The position numbers and the translations under genes are program-made. From positions 1 through 64,000 of the forward strand of contig NZ_FZOI01000014.1 of NCBI RefSeq assembly GCF_900188385.1: DNA of 64,000 nt. The letters run 5' to 3'. This document shows, piece by piece, positions 32,476-41,564 of this stretch. Within the stretch, counting starts at the first letter, position 1; each line of letters begins with the position of its first letter. The stretch is from Azospirillum sp. RU38E. GTDB lineage: Bacteria; Pseudomonadota; Alphaproteobacteria; Azospirillales; Azospirillaceae. The notes under the pieces are model-generated. The model had not been told where the DNA came from. It saw nothing but the letters and a program-made list of their open reading frames with translations, and made no database searches.

Positions 32476-34682
32476 TCCTCCGTCGTGAATCGTTTTGAAG
32501 CCGCAGGGCGATAGACACGATGGGTTCCATCAGCGGCAGGTGTTGGAGAAGAGGCAGGCCGGCCAATGGGCGGCGAAGTTTCAAAGCGCATTTCGGTGTC
32601 GCCCGGCTGCTCACCCTCAGCCTCCAAGCCGGGGAGTTCCCTGGCCCGGCCGCCCCGCGCCTTGAAGTCGAATTTCGTGAACAGGCGCTTTTCGATGCGC
32701 TCCAACTCGTCGGTGCCAAGGATGGCGCTTCCCAGTTCGGCGGCGGCGTCGGCCTCGTCCGCCTGCCCCCGGATGGACCGGATGGCATCGGCGACGATGT
32801 GCGAAGACAGGTGTTCCATGTCCGCGTTGCGCCGCCCGAGGTCCCTCGCAGCGGCGGTCCATTCCCACCAGGTCACGCCGTCAAGCGCTAGGCCGTCCAT
32901 GGCCGGCGGAACGCTGATCCAACCATCCGGCGTCTGGACGGAGACCCTTCCGAGGTCCCAGCGGCCAACTTTTACAGTCACCTCGCCCAGACCTGCCTTG
33001 CGACGCAGTTCCTGGAGTTCCCGCGACTGGTAGTGGATCCCCAGGATGCGGACGCCCTGGTTGGAGATCCGGCGCTGGCACGGAATGCCGAAGACGCAAC
33101 GACGGGTATCGTCATCTGGAGGCGGCAGCACCCCGAACTGGGCGACCAGCCGATTCCAGGTCTGAAGCGGCGTTGCCCCTGCCAGTTCAGCATGTGGGCG
33201 ATTATGATAGGCATCGACTACATAGCGGACGAGGGTGCGGTTAAGGGTTTCCAAGTTGACGCTGGCATGGCGTTCGGCGTCGTAGTCCCCCTTCTCCACG
33301 GGATTGGAAAAGGTCTGGCCCTGGAAGTACCGGGCGAACTCGCGCTGGAATGTCCCGAAGACCCGTTCAATCCGACCGCGCAGTTCGGGGACACCCGCTG
33401 GCGGGTAATGGTCACCTGCCCCAAGTGCCGCGATGGCCAGTTTCACCTGTTCCGCCCGGAAAGACGGGCCATTGTCCATGCTGACCGTTTCCGGAATGCC
33501 ATGCATGTTCCACGGTGACCGGCAGCCGACCGCACCGGCGATTTCGGACTTGTCACGGACGACCATCTCCAACGTGGCAATGGCGCTCGCCGACGATGGC
33601 GCTGTCGTGAAGCGCATGGCCAGGATGCAGCGCGTCGCGCAGTCAATTGCGACCGACACCCAGACCCGGCCGATTGCGCCGATCTTCTCCCGCTGTTCGT
33701 CCGTCAGCAACTCCCAGATGCCGGACTTTGAGAGCAATACCTGGAGCGACACCTGCCATTCATCCATCTCCACGACTTCAAGGGGACGCCCCACAGGGTC
33801 ACGGCCATAGATAATGTTGAACTTCTGGCGTGCGGCTTCCGCACCGTACCGACCGGCTGTTACCGTGAACGGATCAAGGGTCCGGTTCAGATGCTTCCAG
33901 AATGTCTGGTAACTGATGCTTTCGAGCGGCTCCAGGTTCGCGACCGACCGTTCCCGGTTCTTCTCGTCCAGGGCCATCCGATAGTCGCGGTAAATCATGA
34001 TCTTGCTGTCACGGTTCGCGCTGGCATAGCGCCCGACATGCTGGTTAACCAGGGCCCAGGCATCGCCAGACTTCCGCGGAGTCCTGTTGCCGCGCCCCTT
34101 CGTGTTCGAGCAGAGCGCGACCGCGACGAAGCCGCCGTCGCGGAAATCGCGCAGCCAACGGCGCAGGGTGGACGGTGTAGGAGGAAGCGAGACATTGACC
34201 TGAACTTCGCATGAAGCCCGGCGGCCGGGACGACTGCCGGAACTGGTCGCACGGGTTGCCGTTGCCTCATCCCTCACGATCTGGGCATGGATTTCGGCAA
34301 TGGCGATCTTCATCGAAACGTCCGATCGGGTGACGTCCTTCCGCTTCGCCTCCATTTCCATGAACATCTCGCAGTAGGCCTTGCGGCGCAGGATCCGGCG
34401 CTGTTCATCCTGGGGAAGGTCGAACAGCGCCACGTCCCGGCCCTTGGCACGGCGCGCTGCCGTTTCGGGAAGGTAGAACCCCTGCTTCACGATGAGGGTG
34501 CCGGCCTGGGCGAAACGGGCGATTTCGTCATGAGGCAGGAACTCGCGGACGTCATTGTCCTCGACGCGGGCCAGGTGGTGGCCACGATCGCTGGTGGAGA
34601 CGGGCCGGTAGGCCTGGCCGTTCAGCACGACCTGGTCATGCTTGGTGAGCCGATAGTGAACCACTGAATGCTGCATCATCAT
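32472..34682 (-). CDS. tniA: TniA/TnsB-family DDE transposase
   Basis: A 736-residue Mu/TnsB-type transposase. N-terminal DNA-binding helices (LRRWLRDFRDGG) lead to an RNase H-fold catalytic core, with D307 in VEMDEWQ, D403 in SMDNGPSF and E439 in GRIERVFGTFQ. The last two are 36 residues apart, as expected of a DDE enzyme. A Mu C-terminal beta-barrel and a disordered, TnsC-interacting tail follow. Three consecutive Met codons at the start are preceded by AAAGGA. It makes 3'-end cuts and strand transfer. Confidence 0.94.
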   Translation of the reverse strand: MMMQHSVVHYRLTKHDQVVLNGQAYRPVSTSDRGHHLARVEDNDVREFLPHDEIARFAQAGTLIVKQGFYLPETAARRAKGRDVALFDLPQDEQRRILRRKAYCEMFMEMEAKRKDVTRSDVSMKIAIAEIHAQIVRDEATATRATSSGSRPGRRASCEVQVNVSLPPTPSTLRRWLRDFRDGGFVAVALCSNTKGRGNRTPRKSGDAWALVNQHVGRYASANRDSKIMIYRDYRMALDEKNRERSVANLEPLESISYQTFWKHLNRTLDPFTVTAGRYGAEAARQKFNIIYGRDPVGRPLEVVEMDEWQVSLQVLLSKSGIWELLTDEQREKIGAIGRVWVSVAIDCATRCILAMRFTTAPSSASAIATLEMVVRDKSEIAGAVGCRSPWNMHGIPETVSMDNGPSFRAEQVKLAIAALGAGDHYPPAGVPELRGRIERVFGTFQREFARYFQGQTFSNPVEKGDYDAERHASVNLETLNRTLVRYVVDAYHNRPHAELAGATPLQTWNRLVAQFGVLPPPDDDTRRCVFGIPCQRRISNQGVRILGIHYQSRELQELRRKAGLGEVTVKVGRWDLGRVSVQTPDGWISVPPAMDGLALDGVTWWEWTAAARDLGRRNADMEHLSSHIVADAIRSIRGQADEADAAAELGSAILGTDELERIEKRLFTKFDFKARGGRARELPGLEAEGEQPGDTEMRFETSPPIGRPASSPTPAADGTHRVYRPAASKRFTTEE

Positions 34683-34694
34683 TTTCCTTTCTGC

Positions 34695-35495
34695 TCAGGC
34701 AGCCATGGCCGGACGGCAGAGGCGGACCATCGCCAGGTCGCCGATATGCGTGCCGTCGGCGAGTTCCAGCCCACCCTCGTCGATCAGGTTGACGACGGCG
34801 TTCAGGGCACGGGCGGGCGGGAGGCCGGACATCGCAACCAGGCTGCGGATCGGCACGGTCCCCCGGACACCGGCGGCGACTTGCGACATCGCCTGTACGT
34901 CCTCGCGGTTCCGGCAGGTCCGCGCCCTGAGGATGTGACGGGCGTCGGCGACCTTCGCCCGCGGAACTTGCTGCTCGGTGCAGATCTCGAAGCGGTCGGC
35001 GAAGCCGTCGCCCGTTTGCCGGCGGATAAGGGCGATGGTGTCCTCGATCCCTGAGGACCGGACCTTGGCGAGCGGCTTGACGGCGTAGGCGATCCGCGCG
35101 CCGGACACGGTCTCGACCAGGAAGTCGAACGTGTGCCGCGCAGTACGGCCGTCCCGCCGGACATAGGCGACGGCGGGCGGCTGGTCGTGGACGGCGACGA
35201 TGCGCCGGTCCGTCAGCAGCAGGTAGGCGAGGTCGCGTTCGAGGGCGCTTTCATAGACGACCGCCCTGCCCGACACGGGATCGTGGATCGATCCACGGCA
35301 CGAGAAGCGGCTGTTGGCTGCCGGCTTCCTCGACGCGATGGAAGGGAGCGGCGGGTTCCATACCCCGTCCGCGGTCTTGCCACCGACCGGCTGGTCGGGA
35401 CGGAGAGCGTTGTCCTGATCGGGGGACCTGATCGAGAAGAGATCCAGGCCGGCACGCTTGGCATGGAGATGTTGGGAAACGAGATACTGGCGCAT
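34695..35495 (-). CDS. tnsA: TnsA-like endonuclease
   Basis: The 266-residue protein has a PD-(D/E)xK nuclease core arranged as in TnsA: E82 in VYESALERDL, D124 in HTFDFLVE and K140 in YAVKP. It is followed by a C-terminal winged-helix-like region (TVPIRSLVAMSGLPPARALNAV). TnsA cuts the 5' ends, giving cut-and-paste transposition rather than cointegration. It lies 12 bp upstream of tniA. GAGG is correctly spaced before ATG 35495. Overall similarity to canonical TnsA is low, so the call rests on motifs and position. Confidence 0.78.
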   Translation of the reverse strand: MRQYLVSQHLHAKRAGLDLFSIRSPDQDNALRPDQPVGGKTADGVWNPPLPSIASRKPAANSRFSCRGSIHDPVSGRAVVYESALERDLAYLLLTDRRIVAVHDQPPAVAYVRRDGRTARHTFDFLVETVSGARIAYAVKPLAKVRSSGIEDTIALIRRQTGDGFADRFEICTEQQVPRAKVADARHILRARTCRNREDVQAMSQVAAGVRGTVPIRSLVAMSGLPPARALNAVVNLIDEGGLELADGTHIGDLAMVRLCRPAMAA

Positions 35496-35713
35496 GATCG
35501 CCTCATCGGGCTGCCGGCAACCGCATCACGGTTTGAACCGGCCGAACATTGGGGCCATCGAGGCAAAGGGAGGGCGGCGCTGTCAGAGATGACGGCGTTC
35601 GGAAACCCAGACCCCGACAGTGGCGGGCAGGCAGAGCAAGGCTCAGCCTATGAGGCGCGCCGGACGACCGTCGGTGGAATGGATGGTGGCGTGAGGGGCG
35701 GTGGGGGCCGTGC

Positions 35714-37789
35714 TCATTGCACGGCCCCAGCGTCATGGGACACCGAGGCGACGATCTCCTCCACCTCGGTCCCGGTCAGGGTACCGCGGTCGAGCAGCAG
35801 GTCGGCAACGGCATCCAGGGCGGAACGGTGGCGGTGGAGAAGGTCCTGGGCCGCCTTGTACTGTACCGCAAGCTCGGCCTCGACCTGGACGGCGAGGCCG
35901 GGATTCTGGCGCAGCACAGCCGCGACGTTCTGCGTGTGGACCTCGCCCTTCCAGGCAAGGCCGTCCCCGAAACCGTAGCTGCCAAGCATTTCGGCCGTGA
36001 GGGCAGTCGCCTTCGCCAGGTCGCTGTCGGCAGGCCCGCCGGAACCGTTCGCGGGCATGCCGTAAACGATCTCCTCGCCGGCGCGGCCGGCGAGCGTCAT
36101 GCGGATGATCGCCCGCATCGACGCGCCGGTTTCCATGCCGGACGGCAGGAACCGGGCGCCGGAGCGGCCGGGGCTGACAGTGACGGTCATCAGCTGGCCG
36201 GGCCGTTCGACGGCACCGGCAATGGCATGGGCCGCTTCATGGATGGCGATCCTGCGCTGATGGTGGATCGGCAAATCCAGCGCGGGAGAAACCTGGGCGA
36301 GAAGGTCCGCGATGATCATCTGGCGGCCTGCCCGGCGCGCGAGACGTTTGGCATTTCGCACCCAGAACTCGACTTCGGCACCAGTCCCGCCCAAGCCTGC
36401 CGCCGCGACATCGGAGAGGTCAGCGTCAGGAAGATGGCGGTGGCCGAGATGCTCCCTCAGGATGCCCGCCAGCGCGATTTGGTCCGGCGGAAATACGGGG
36501 ATAACGCGGTCGAAACGACCAGGCCGAAGAAAGGCCGGGTCGATATTCAGCGTATTCGCCACTCCCAGGAAAATGACGCGGTGCTTAACCGCTTCGTCGA
36601 TCCGCTGCAGGGCCTCGTTTACGACCTGGATACTGTACTCCCTGTTCCGACCTTCCATCTTGTCACGGATGCCGAAGGAATCGGCTTCTTCCAAAAGGAA
36701 CAGGCAGCCTCCGAGAGCTTGCGCCTGCTCGAAGCTTTGGCGCATTGCCCGCAGCATCTGGCCTTGATGACCGGCCGACTGCCACTGTCCATAGGATCCG
36801 ATCACCAGTGGGAGCCCCGCGCTTCTCGCCAGGCGCGCCGCAAAGGTGCTCTTGCCGGTACCAGGCGGTCCGACAAGCATGCATCCCTTGTCAATCTCGT
36901 CGGCGGACAGGATCCCGGCGTTATAATCGGCCAAATCCTTGATCAGGTTGCGGGCCCACTCCACTGCCTCGTCCATGCCGCTAAGCCCGTCCAGGGTCGG
37001 GCCGTCGATGACAGGCATTCGAACCTTCGCCTCCGCCAAGCGCGCCAGGCGTTCGATCCACTGGTCAGCACCTTCGTCGAACCGGTGAGCGAAGCGGAGG
37101 TCGGTAGGCGTCAGAAGCCGGCACAGCCGATCCGGTACGGAAACATCCGGCCGAACGCCGAACGCAGCCGCCGCCGCGTCAGCCAAAACGGCAGCGTCGA
37201 CCATGGGGATCGAAACCTGATGATCGGCACCGTTCCGGACGATCTCAGGGGCCTTGGCGTCAGGCGGAACCAATACGAGAACGCCCTTTCCGTCATCGAG
37301 GGCCCTGATGATGCCAAACTCGACGGAGTTGTCGCCCAGGGAGGCCCTGCCGAGGTCGTCGACGATCAGCCACTCGTCGTACACCCGCTGCGACTGGAAA
37401 ATGTCAGCAGGCCCCTCGTCATCGGTGTCAGGAATGTCGTCCTGCCCCTCCCGCAGTTCCGCAGCGGCGGCCTCCATTTCACGTTGAATGGATGCATTAA
37501 CGCGATCACGAAACGCCTGGGAAATCGCCGGCACCCATGCCGCCGAAGCAATGTTTACGACAACGACTTGCCCCGGCTGTTCAATGGCGGCGGCCGCCTC
37601 CGGCTTGCTGGCAAGAGCGCGATCCAATAGGACGGCCGCCGTGGCGGCGTATGGGGTTGGCCGATCGGCGTTGTCGGGTTCGACCGCGTCGGCGGCCTTC
37701 TCGGCGTCGAGATGCTCAACGATCTGCTTGTGGTAAGCCTTTGATAAGGCCGACAGCGTGGTGGGCGGCCGGTCAAGCTGCGAAGACAT
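35714..37789 (-). CDS. Soluble FtsH-like AAA-metalloprotease in tns locus
   Basis: About 691 residues from ATG 37789 (an upstream TTG is also in frame). A helical N-terminal region of about 260 residues has no membrane helix. The AAA domain has Walker A VGPPGTGKST (306-315), an atypical Walker B LFLLEEAD (EE for DE) and an SRH-like NTLNIDPAFLRPGRFDR. The C-terminal M41 peptidase domain has the zinc motif IHEAAHA (H517, H521) and a third-ligand region SGGPADSDLAKAT. FtsH normally carries N-terminal membrane anchors; their absence implies a cytosolic protease. Orientation with the tns genes suggests co-transcription, though a 218-bp gap separates them. Its role in transposition is unknown. Confidence 0.82.
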   Translation of the reverse strand: MSSQLDRPPTTLSALSKAYHKQIVEHLDAEKAADAVEPDNADRPTPYAATAAVLLDRALASKPEAAAAIEQPGQVVVVNIASAAWVPAISQAFRDRVNASIQREMEAAAAELREGQDDIPDTDDEGPADIFQSQRVYDEWLIVDDLGRASLGDNSVEFGIIRALDDGKGVLVLVPPDAKAPEIVRNGADHQVSIPMVDAAVLADAAAAAFGVRPDVSVPDRLCRLLTPTDLRFAHRFDEGADQWIERLARLAEAKVRMPVIDGPTLDGLSGMDEAVEWARNLIKDLADYNAGILSADEIDKGCMLVGPPGTGKSTFAARLARSAGLPLVIGSYGQWQSAGHQGQMLRAMRQSFEQAQALGGCLFLLEEADSFGIRDKMEGRNREYSIQVVNEALQRIDEAVKHRVIFLGVANTLNIDPAFLRPGRFDRVIPVFPPDQIALAGILREHLGHRHLPDADLSDVAAAGLGGTGAEVEFWVRNAKRLARRAGRQMIIADLLAQVSPALDLPIHHQRRIAIHEAAHAIAGAVERPGQLMTVTVSPGRSGARFLPSGMETGASMRAIIRMTLAGRAGEEIVYGMPANGSGGPADSDLAKATALTAEMLGSYGFGDGLAWKGEVHTQNVAAVLRQNPGLAVQVEAELAVQYKAAQDLLHRHRSALDAVADLLLDRGTLTGTEVEEIVASVSHDAGAVQ

Positions 37790-38314
37790 GGTGATACCTG
37801 CCTTGTCCAAAGTCGTCGGACCTTCGGCACAGAAGTGCGAAGGCGGCTACGCTTTGCGCAGGTCACAAGGACGGATGTCAGGAAACGACCGTGTTCCTTG
37901 CGCCTACGCGGCGCAGCATATCTTTCCCGACGCCAGGGACATGGCCGGAACCATCGTGGCGTTCACGTTGAGGTGGGGGATATGTGAGGAAACGTTTGTC
38001 ATAGTCATATAATGGCTTGAGCAGGGTAGGATGTCAATCCCAGAATTCCGGAACGGTTGAAAAACTCTATCCGCCGTGCCCTGCGCTGGCTTTCGGGGGC
38101 GCCAGGAGAGGCGCCCTGGCAGCGGTTGACCTATCCACGCGGTCGGACAGGTCAGGGACTACAACGGTTACATGGGCGGCAACGGGATCGGGCGGTGAAG
38201 CAGTTCACCACTGACATTGGCTTGGCGGCGAATGGAGGCCCAAAGCCCCCATTCGCCGTGGGTTGCGATGGTCGAAGGGCAGCCCTCGGCTGCAATGTCT
38301 GGGGCCTGCCTCAA
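37790..38314. other. 525-bp intergenic region upstream of the FtsH-like gene
   Basis: I find no credible gene. The left part, near 37990-38015, is AT-rich and contains TATAAT-like sequence, so it could hold the promoter of the FtsH/tns transcription unit. A GGCAACGGGATC at 38178-38189 is, in reverse complement, similar to the GATCCCGTTAC repeat near the candidate transposon end. Confidence 0.4.
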
Positions 38315-38935
38315 TCAGCCGAACGAGTGGCCGCAGGTCTTGAGGTTCTTCACGAACTCGTCGTAGATCGGTTCCACCAAGTCCTCGTGAAGCCCGGCCA
38401 CAAGGACCTCGCGCCGTGATCCATAAACCAAGTAGATGCAATAGCCATACTGGCGCTCGAAGTCCGCCTTACCGATTTGGCTGGCGTTTTGGGTACCGGC
38501 GGCGAAGGCCCCGGCCGCACCGGAACCATAGTAGACGGCCGACGGCGTTTCCCTTCGCGGCATGGTCAAGCCCCATCCAATCGACCTGAGGTGCGCAACA
38601 TCGAAAATTTTCTCTACCTTTGGGATGGAGATCCGCTGGGCATCGATCTCAATTCGGGTCGTTGCAATGTGACCGCCCCGCTTGAAGAGCAGCCAAATAA
38701 TATAGAACACGCCCACAAAAGGCATAATTGTTGAAATAAAGGCAAGACCAGAATATGGAGATGCTGTTGAGGCCACAACGATTGGCAGAATGATCAGAAA
38801 AATCATGGAAAGGAAGATTTTCCTCCTCCTGGTCTTCTTGACGAATACATCCATGATGATCTTGTCACCTTCCTTCGTGGTCTTGTAATCATAGGTCGGC
38901 TCAATGGCCTGCGGCGTGCGGGTGAAATCGGGCAT
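38315..38935 (-). CDS. Hypothetical two-TM membrane protein
   Basis: The 206-residue protein has two adjacent transmembrane helices (about residues 40-57, IFLSMIFLIILPIVVAS, and 62-84, GLAFISTIMPFVGVFYIIWLLF) followed by a soluble C-terminal domain. That domain ends YCIYLVYGSRREVLVAGLHEDLVEPIYDEF, a PH-like strand-helix pattern. A Gly/Ala-rich insert (YYGSGAAGAFAAGTQNA) interrupts it. I do not recognise a family. It is 56 bp downstream of the serralysin-like gene on the same strand. Confidence 0.65.
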   Translation of the reverse strand: MPDFTRTPQAIEPTYDYKTTKEGDKIIMDVFVKKTRRRKIFLSMIFLIILPIVVASTASPYSGLAFISTIMPFVGVFYIIWLLFKRGGHIATTRIEIDAQRISIPKVEKIFDVAHLRSIGWGLTMPRRETPSAVYYGSGAAGAFAAGTQNASQIGKADFERQYGYCIYLVYGSRREVLVAGLHEDLVEPIYDEFVKNLKTCGHSFG

Positions 38936-38991
38936 CTGATGCTTCCTTGGGATGGGGTTTCTGAGGGCTGGCGGTCGCGGCTGCGCACCGA

Positions 38992-39552
38992 TCAGCCGGA
39001 ATAGGTCCAGTCCAGGCCCAGGTCCGTCGTGGCGACCAACAGACGGCCTTCGCCCTGGCCGTATTGCAAGTAATGGGTCAGCGGGTTGACACCGGCGGCC
39101 TTCAGGTCGGCATTGGCATCCAGGTAGGCGCTGACGTCCAAGTAGGCAGACGGATCGCGGCCCTCGCGCCAGCCATAATTCATGAAATGGGTCCAGGCAT
39201 CCATGCCGGCAGCCTTCACGTCAGCGTTCTTGGCCAGATAGTAATCCCGGTCGAACAACGGGGTCAGCGCCCGGCCCTCGGCCTTGCCGTAGGCCAAGTA
39301 ATGGTCGTAGCCGCTGCGCAGGGCGCCGCTTTCCACGGCCGCCGCCACGTCGGGGTTCATGGCCAGGTAGCCCACCTCGTCATAGAGCGGGTTGGCCCGG
39401 GCGTCGATGGCGATCCGGCCCTCGGCTTGGCCCCACTGCTGCCAATGGGCGAAGCCGGTGGCCAGCGCCCCGCGGGCGACGGCAGCCGCCACGTCGGGGT
39501 TCTTGGACAAATAGAAGGTCTCATCGAACCCGCCGCCCAGCTTGACGTCGGC
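38992..39552 (-). repeat. Four tandem 45-residue coding repeats
   Basis: The C-terminal third of the protease has four repeats built as [FY]YLxxNPDVAAA...HYxxYGxxEGR. The most conserved blocks are NPDVAAAV/NADVKAAG/NADLKAAG and the closing YGxxEGR. They may mediate surface attachment or secretion. Confidence 0.85.
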
Positions 39553-41085
39553 AATCATCCAAAGGCCGACCTTGCCGCCGTCGTTGAAGGCCAGGAATTC
39601 AGTGCCCAGGTAGGTGTCGGCACCTTCGGGACCCGCGACCTTCAGGCTGCCGTCCGCCTGCCGGGCAATGCTGTAGCTGGAGCGCGGGCCGAACAGGCCG
39701 GCGACGTCGATGCCAATACCGCCGTCGACATAGTCGTTGCCGCTGCCGGCGACCACCCGGTCGTTGCCGGTGCCCAGGAACAGGCGGTCGTCGCCGGCCG
39801 CGCCCCAGATGCTGTCTGCCCCGGCGCTACCGGAAATCTCATTAGCCACCGAATTGCCATTGATGCGGTCGGCCCCGGACCCGCCGCGGACATTCTCGAT
39901 CGTCCCTACGATGCCCAGGTTGTTTGCACCGCGGTAGGATGCGGCTGACGGGAAAAGGCCAGGGGCAAGGTTCATCCCGATCTCAGCATCCGTAACACGG
40001 ACGTTGATCGACGAGATGCCGTTCGGCGTCAGGTCGATGGAGGATCGCATGGTGGAAGCGGACAGGTCGATCGTGTCGATGCCACCTGCGTCATACAGGA
40101 CTTCACGAAAACCGATGCGCTGATCCCATGTGTAGATGTCATTCCCGGACCGATAGTCGGGATTGGCCCCGTACAGCTTCTGCAGGGCGAGGATGTCCAG
40201 CATCCCGAGCGTATCGATCTCGGCAATCAGGTTCGTGTACTGGCCAGTGCTGGACCGGTCGATGCCATAAACTGTGTCATTCGCGTCCGAATAGCCCATC
40301 GCCGTGTAAAATTTGTTCTGCGCCGAGTCCGGTAGCACGACAGGGCCATCGAACGGATGCGACAACCCAAGCGCATGGCCGATCTCGTGCCGTACCAGAG
40401 TTGCGATCCCTGCCCGCTCGGCCGCCGTCAGGCCATCCTTGGCGTAGTTGTCTAAGCCCAGCCGGCGAAAATAGACGTCACCCGCCTGCTCAATAGCGGT
40501 GACACTGGTAATGGTTCCGCCGGCATAGTTAGGCTGAAACGCAGGATTGTAGCCCAGGCCGCTGGCCGTCAGTTCGGTGACAACGAAGGACAGCGTCTTG
40601 CCGCCGCCGCTGGACGATTCCACAAACGTGATGTTGGTCACGGCCGAGATCTTCGCCAGTTCCTCGACGACGATCTTCCTTTCATCGTCGCTCAACGGCC
40701 TGAAACTTGAGGCCGGACCAAAGTAGCCGCCCTCCTTATAGTAGGACGGCAGGGCCGACATAAAGTGATACTGCAGGGTCACCGGCGTGCCGAGGCCGGC
40801 GTCGGAATTCCTCAGATGGTCCAGGGTGTTCACGCCGGGCTGGCCAACAGCTGCGTCGATGTTCCAGCGCGCCGTGCCGTTGGGAAAGACGCCGGTCGAG
40901 GTCTGCGCGTTCCGATACGCGAGGAGCGCGTTGAGGTCGAGGTCGGCGACGCGGTGGAGGCCAGACGCATATTGGACGGTGGGAGGGGAGCCGGCCGCCT
41001 GCGGCTCATTGGTATCGGATGAACCGGCGCAGCAAGGGCAGCCGCTGGGGTGGGTAGGTAAATGGTCAATCTCGTTGGTAGGCAA
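38992..41085 (-). CDS. Serralysin-like M10 metalloprotease with RTX and C-terminal repeats
   Basis: A 697-residue protein lacking a Sec signal peptide, as expected for type I secretion. The catalytic domain has the zinc motif HEIGHALGLSHP (near residues 233-244) and a Met-turn-like TAMGYSD. Next come short RTX-type Ca-binding repeats (VRGGSGADRINGNS, GAAGDDRLFLGTGNDRV), and finally four copies of a repeat of about 45 residues. It should be secreted and calcium-dependent. The start is TTG at 41085, fixed by a perfect AAGGAGG 8 nt upstream. No type I exporter genes are in the window. Confidence 0.88.
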   Translation of the reverse strand: MPTNEIDHLPTHPSGCPCCAGSSDTNEPQAAGSPPTVQYASGLHRVADLDLNALLAYRNAQTSTGVFPNGTARWNIDAAVGQPGVNTLDHLRNSDAGLGTPVTLQYHFMSALPSYYKEGGYFGPASSFRPLSDDERKIVVEELAKISAVTNITFVESSSGGGKTLSFVVTELTASGLGYNPAFQPNYAGGTITSVTAIEQAGDVYFRRLGLDNYAKDGLTAAERAGIATLVRHEIGHALGLSHPFDGPVVLPDSAQNKFYTAMGYSDANDTVYGIDRSSTGQYTNLIAEIDTLGMLDILALQKLYGANPDYRSGNDIYTWDQRIGFREVLYDAGGIDTIDLSASTMRSSIDLTPNGISSINVRVTDAEIGMNLAPGLFPSAASYRGANNLGIVGTIENVRGGSGADRINGNSVANEISGSAGADSIWGAAGDDRLFLGTGNDRVVAGSGNDYVDGGIGIDVAGLFGPRSSYSIARQADGSLKVAGPEGADTYLGTEFLAFNDGGKVGLWMIADVKLGGGFDETFYLSKNPDVAAAVARGALATGFAHWQQWGQAEGRIAIDARANPLYDEVGYLAMNPDVAAAVESGALRSGYDHYLAYGKAEGRALTPLFDRDYYLAKNADVKAAGMDAWTHFMNYGWREGRDPSAYLDVSAYLDANADLKAAGVNPLTHYLQYGQGEGRLLVATTDLGLDWTYSG

Positions 41086-41564
41086 GGCTTGTACCTCCTT
41101 TGCAAAAGGACAAGCGCAACCGTCCGCCGCCGGCCTGGCGCCGGGACGGTAGATACGTACAGCAAAGGATGCACGCCCAGCCTATTCCCCCCGCCCGGGT
41201 AGCTACTCCCAGGTGTTGGTGGAGTGTTTTATTCAGCTGGCCGCCCGACATAGGGGCTGTGCCTTTGCTTCACGCGCAGTTGCGCACCGTCGCCCGGTAT
41301 CTAGCCGTGCATCGGTAGTACAGAATATGCCACGGATGGGAACGCAGGTGGAACAGGTTTCCACGTGGGAGCTTCCACATTCCCGGTACGGGGCAAAACC
41401 AATCTTTGTTTCGAGAAATGTGAGGCACCGGACTAACCACAGAGGACACGCAGCATTTCGCTGCGCGGAGCGGCCTCCCCTTGTTCCCCACGTCCGAGGA
41501 CCCCGCCGAGGGCCTGGTTCCGGTCGTGCCCGGGTGGGAGCGGTCGGTTCCGGTGCCTACTTCG
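41086..41564. other. 479-bp region between protease and P450 genes
   Basis: It contains the protease leader with a perfect AAGGAGG ribosome-binding site (41094-41100, minus strand), which decides the TTG start of the protease. The rest has a degenerate palindrome GGGTAGCTACTCCC near 41199. I see no gene, and no clear lux box. Confidence 0.5.

Larger units (their letters stand above)
29457..37789 (-). mobile_element. Tn7-like transposition module (tnsA-tniA-tniB-tniQ plus FtsH-like ATPase)
   Basis: Five minus-strand genes encode a Tn7-type machinery: TnsA endonuclease, DDE transposase (TnsB/TniA), AAA regulator (TnsC/TniB) and TniQ/TnsD-type target selector, preceded by an AAA-metalloprotease. 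The last three tns genes overlap by 4 bp each. Everything to the right up to the window end is accessory in nature and may be cargo. The left limit given is the candidate end; the true right end is not identified. Confidence 0.75.

Noticed and set aside
35717-37630. 637-codon open frame on the plus strand
   Set aside because: Antisense shadow of the FtsH-like gene, whose catalytic motifs on the minus strand are unmistakable.
38041-38314. Short open frames between the FtsH-like gene and the membrane protein
   Set aside because: No ribosome-binding site, no family resemblance, and biased Arg/Gly translation.
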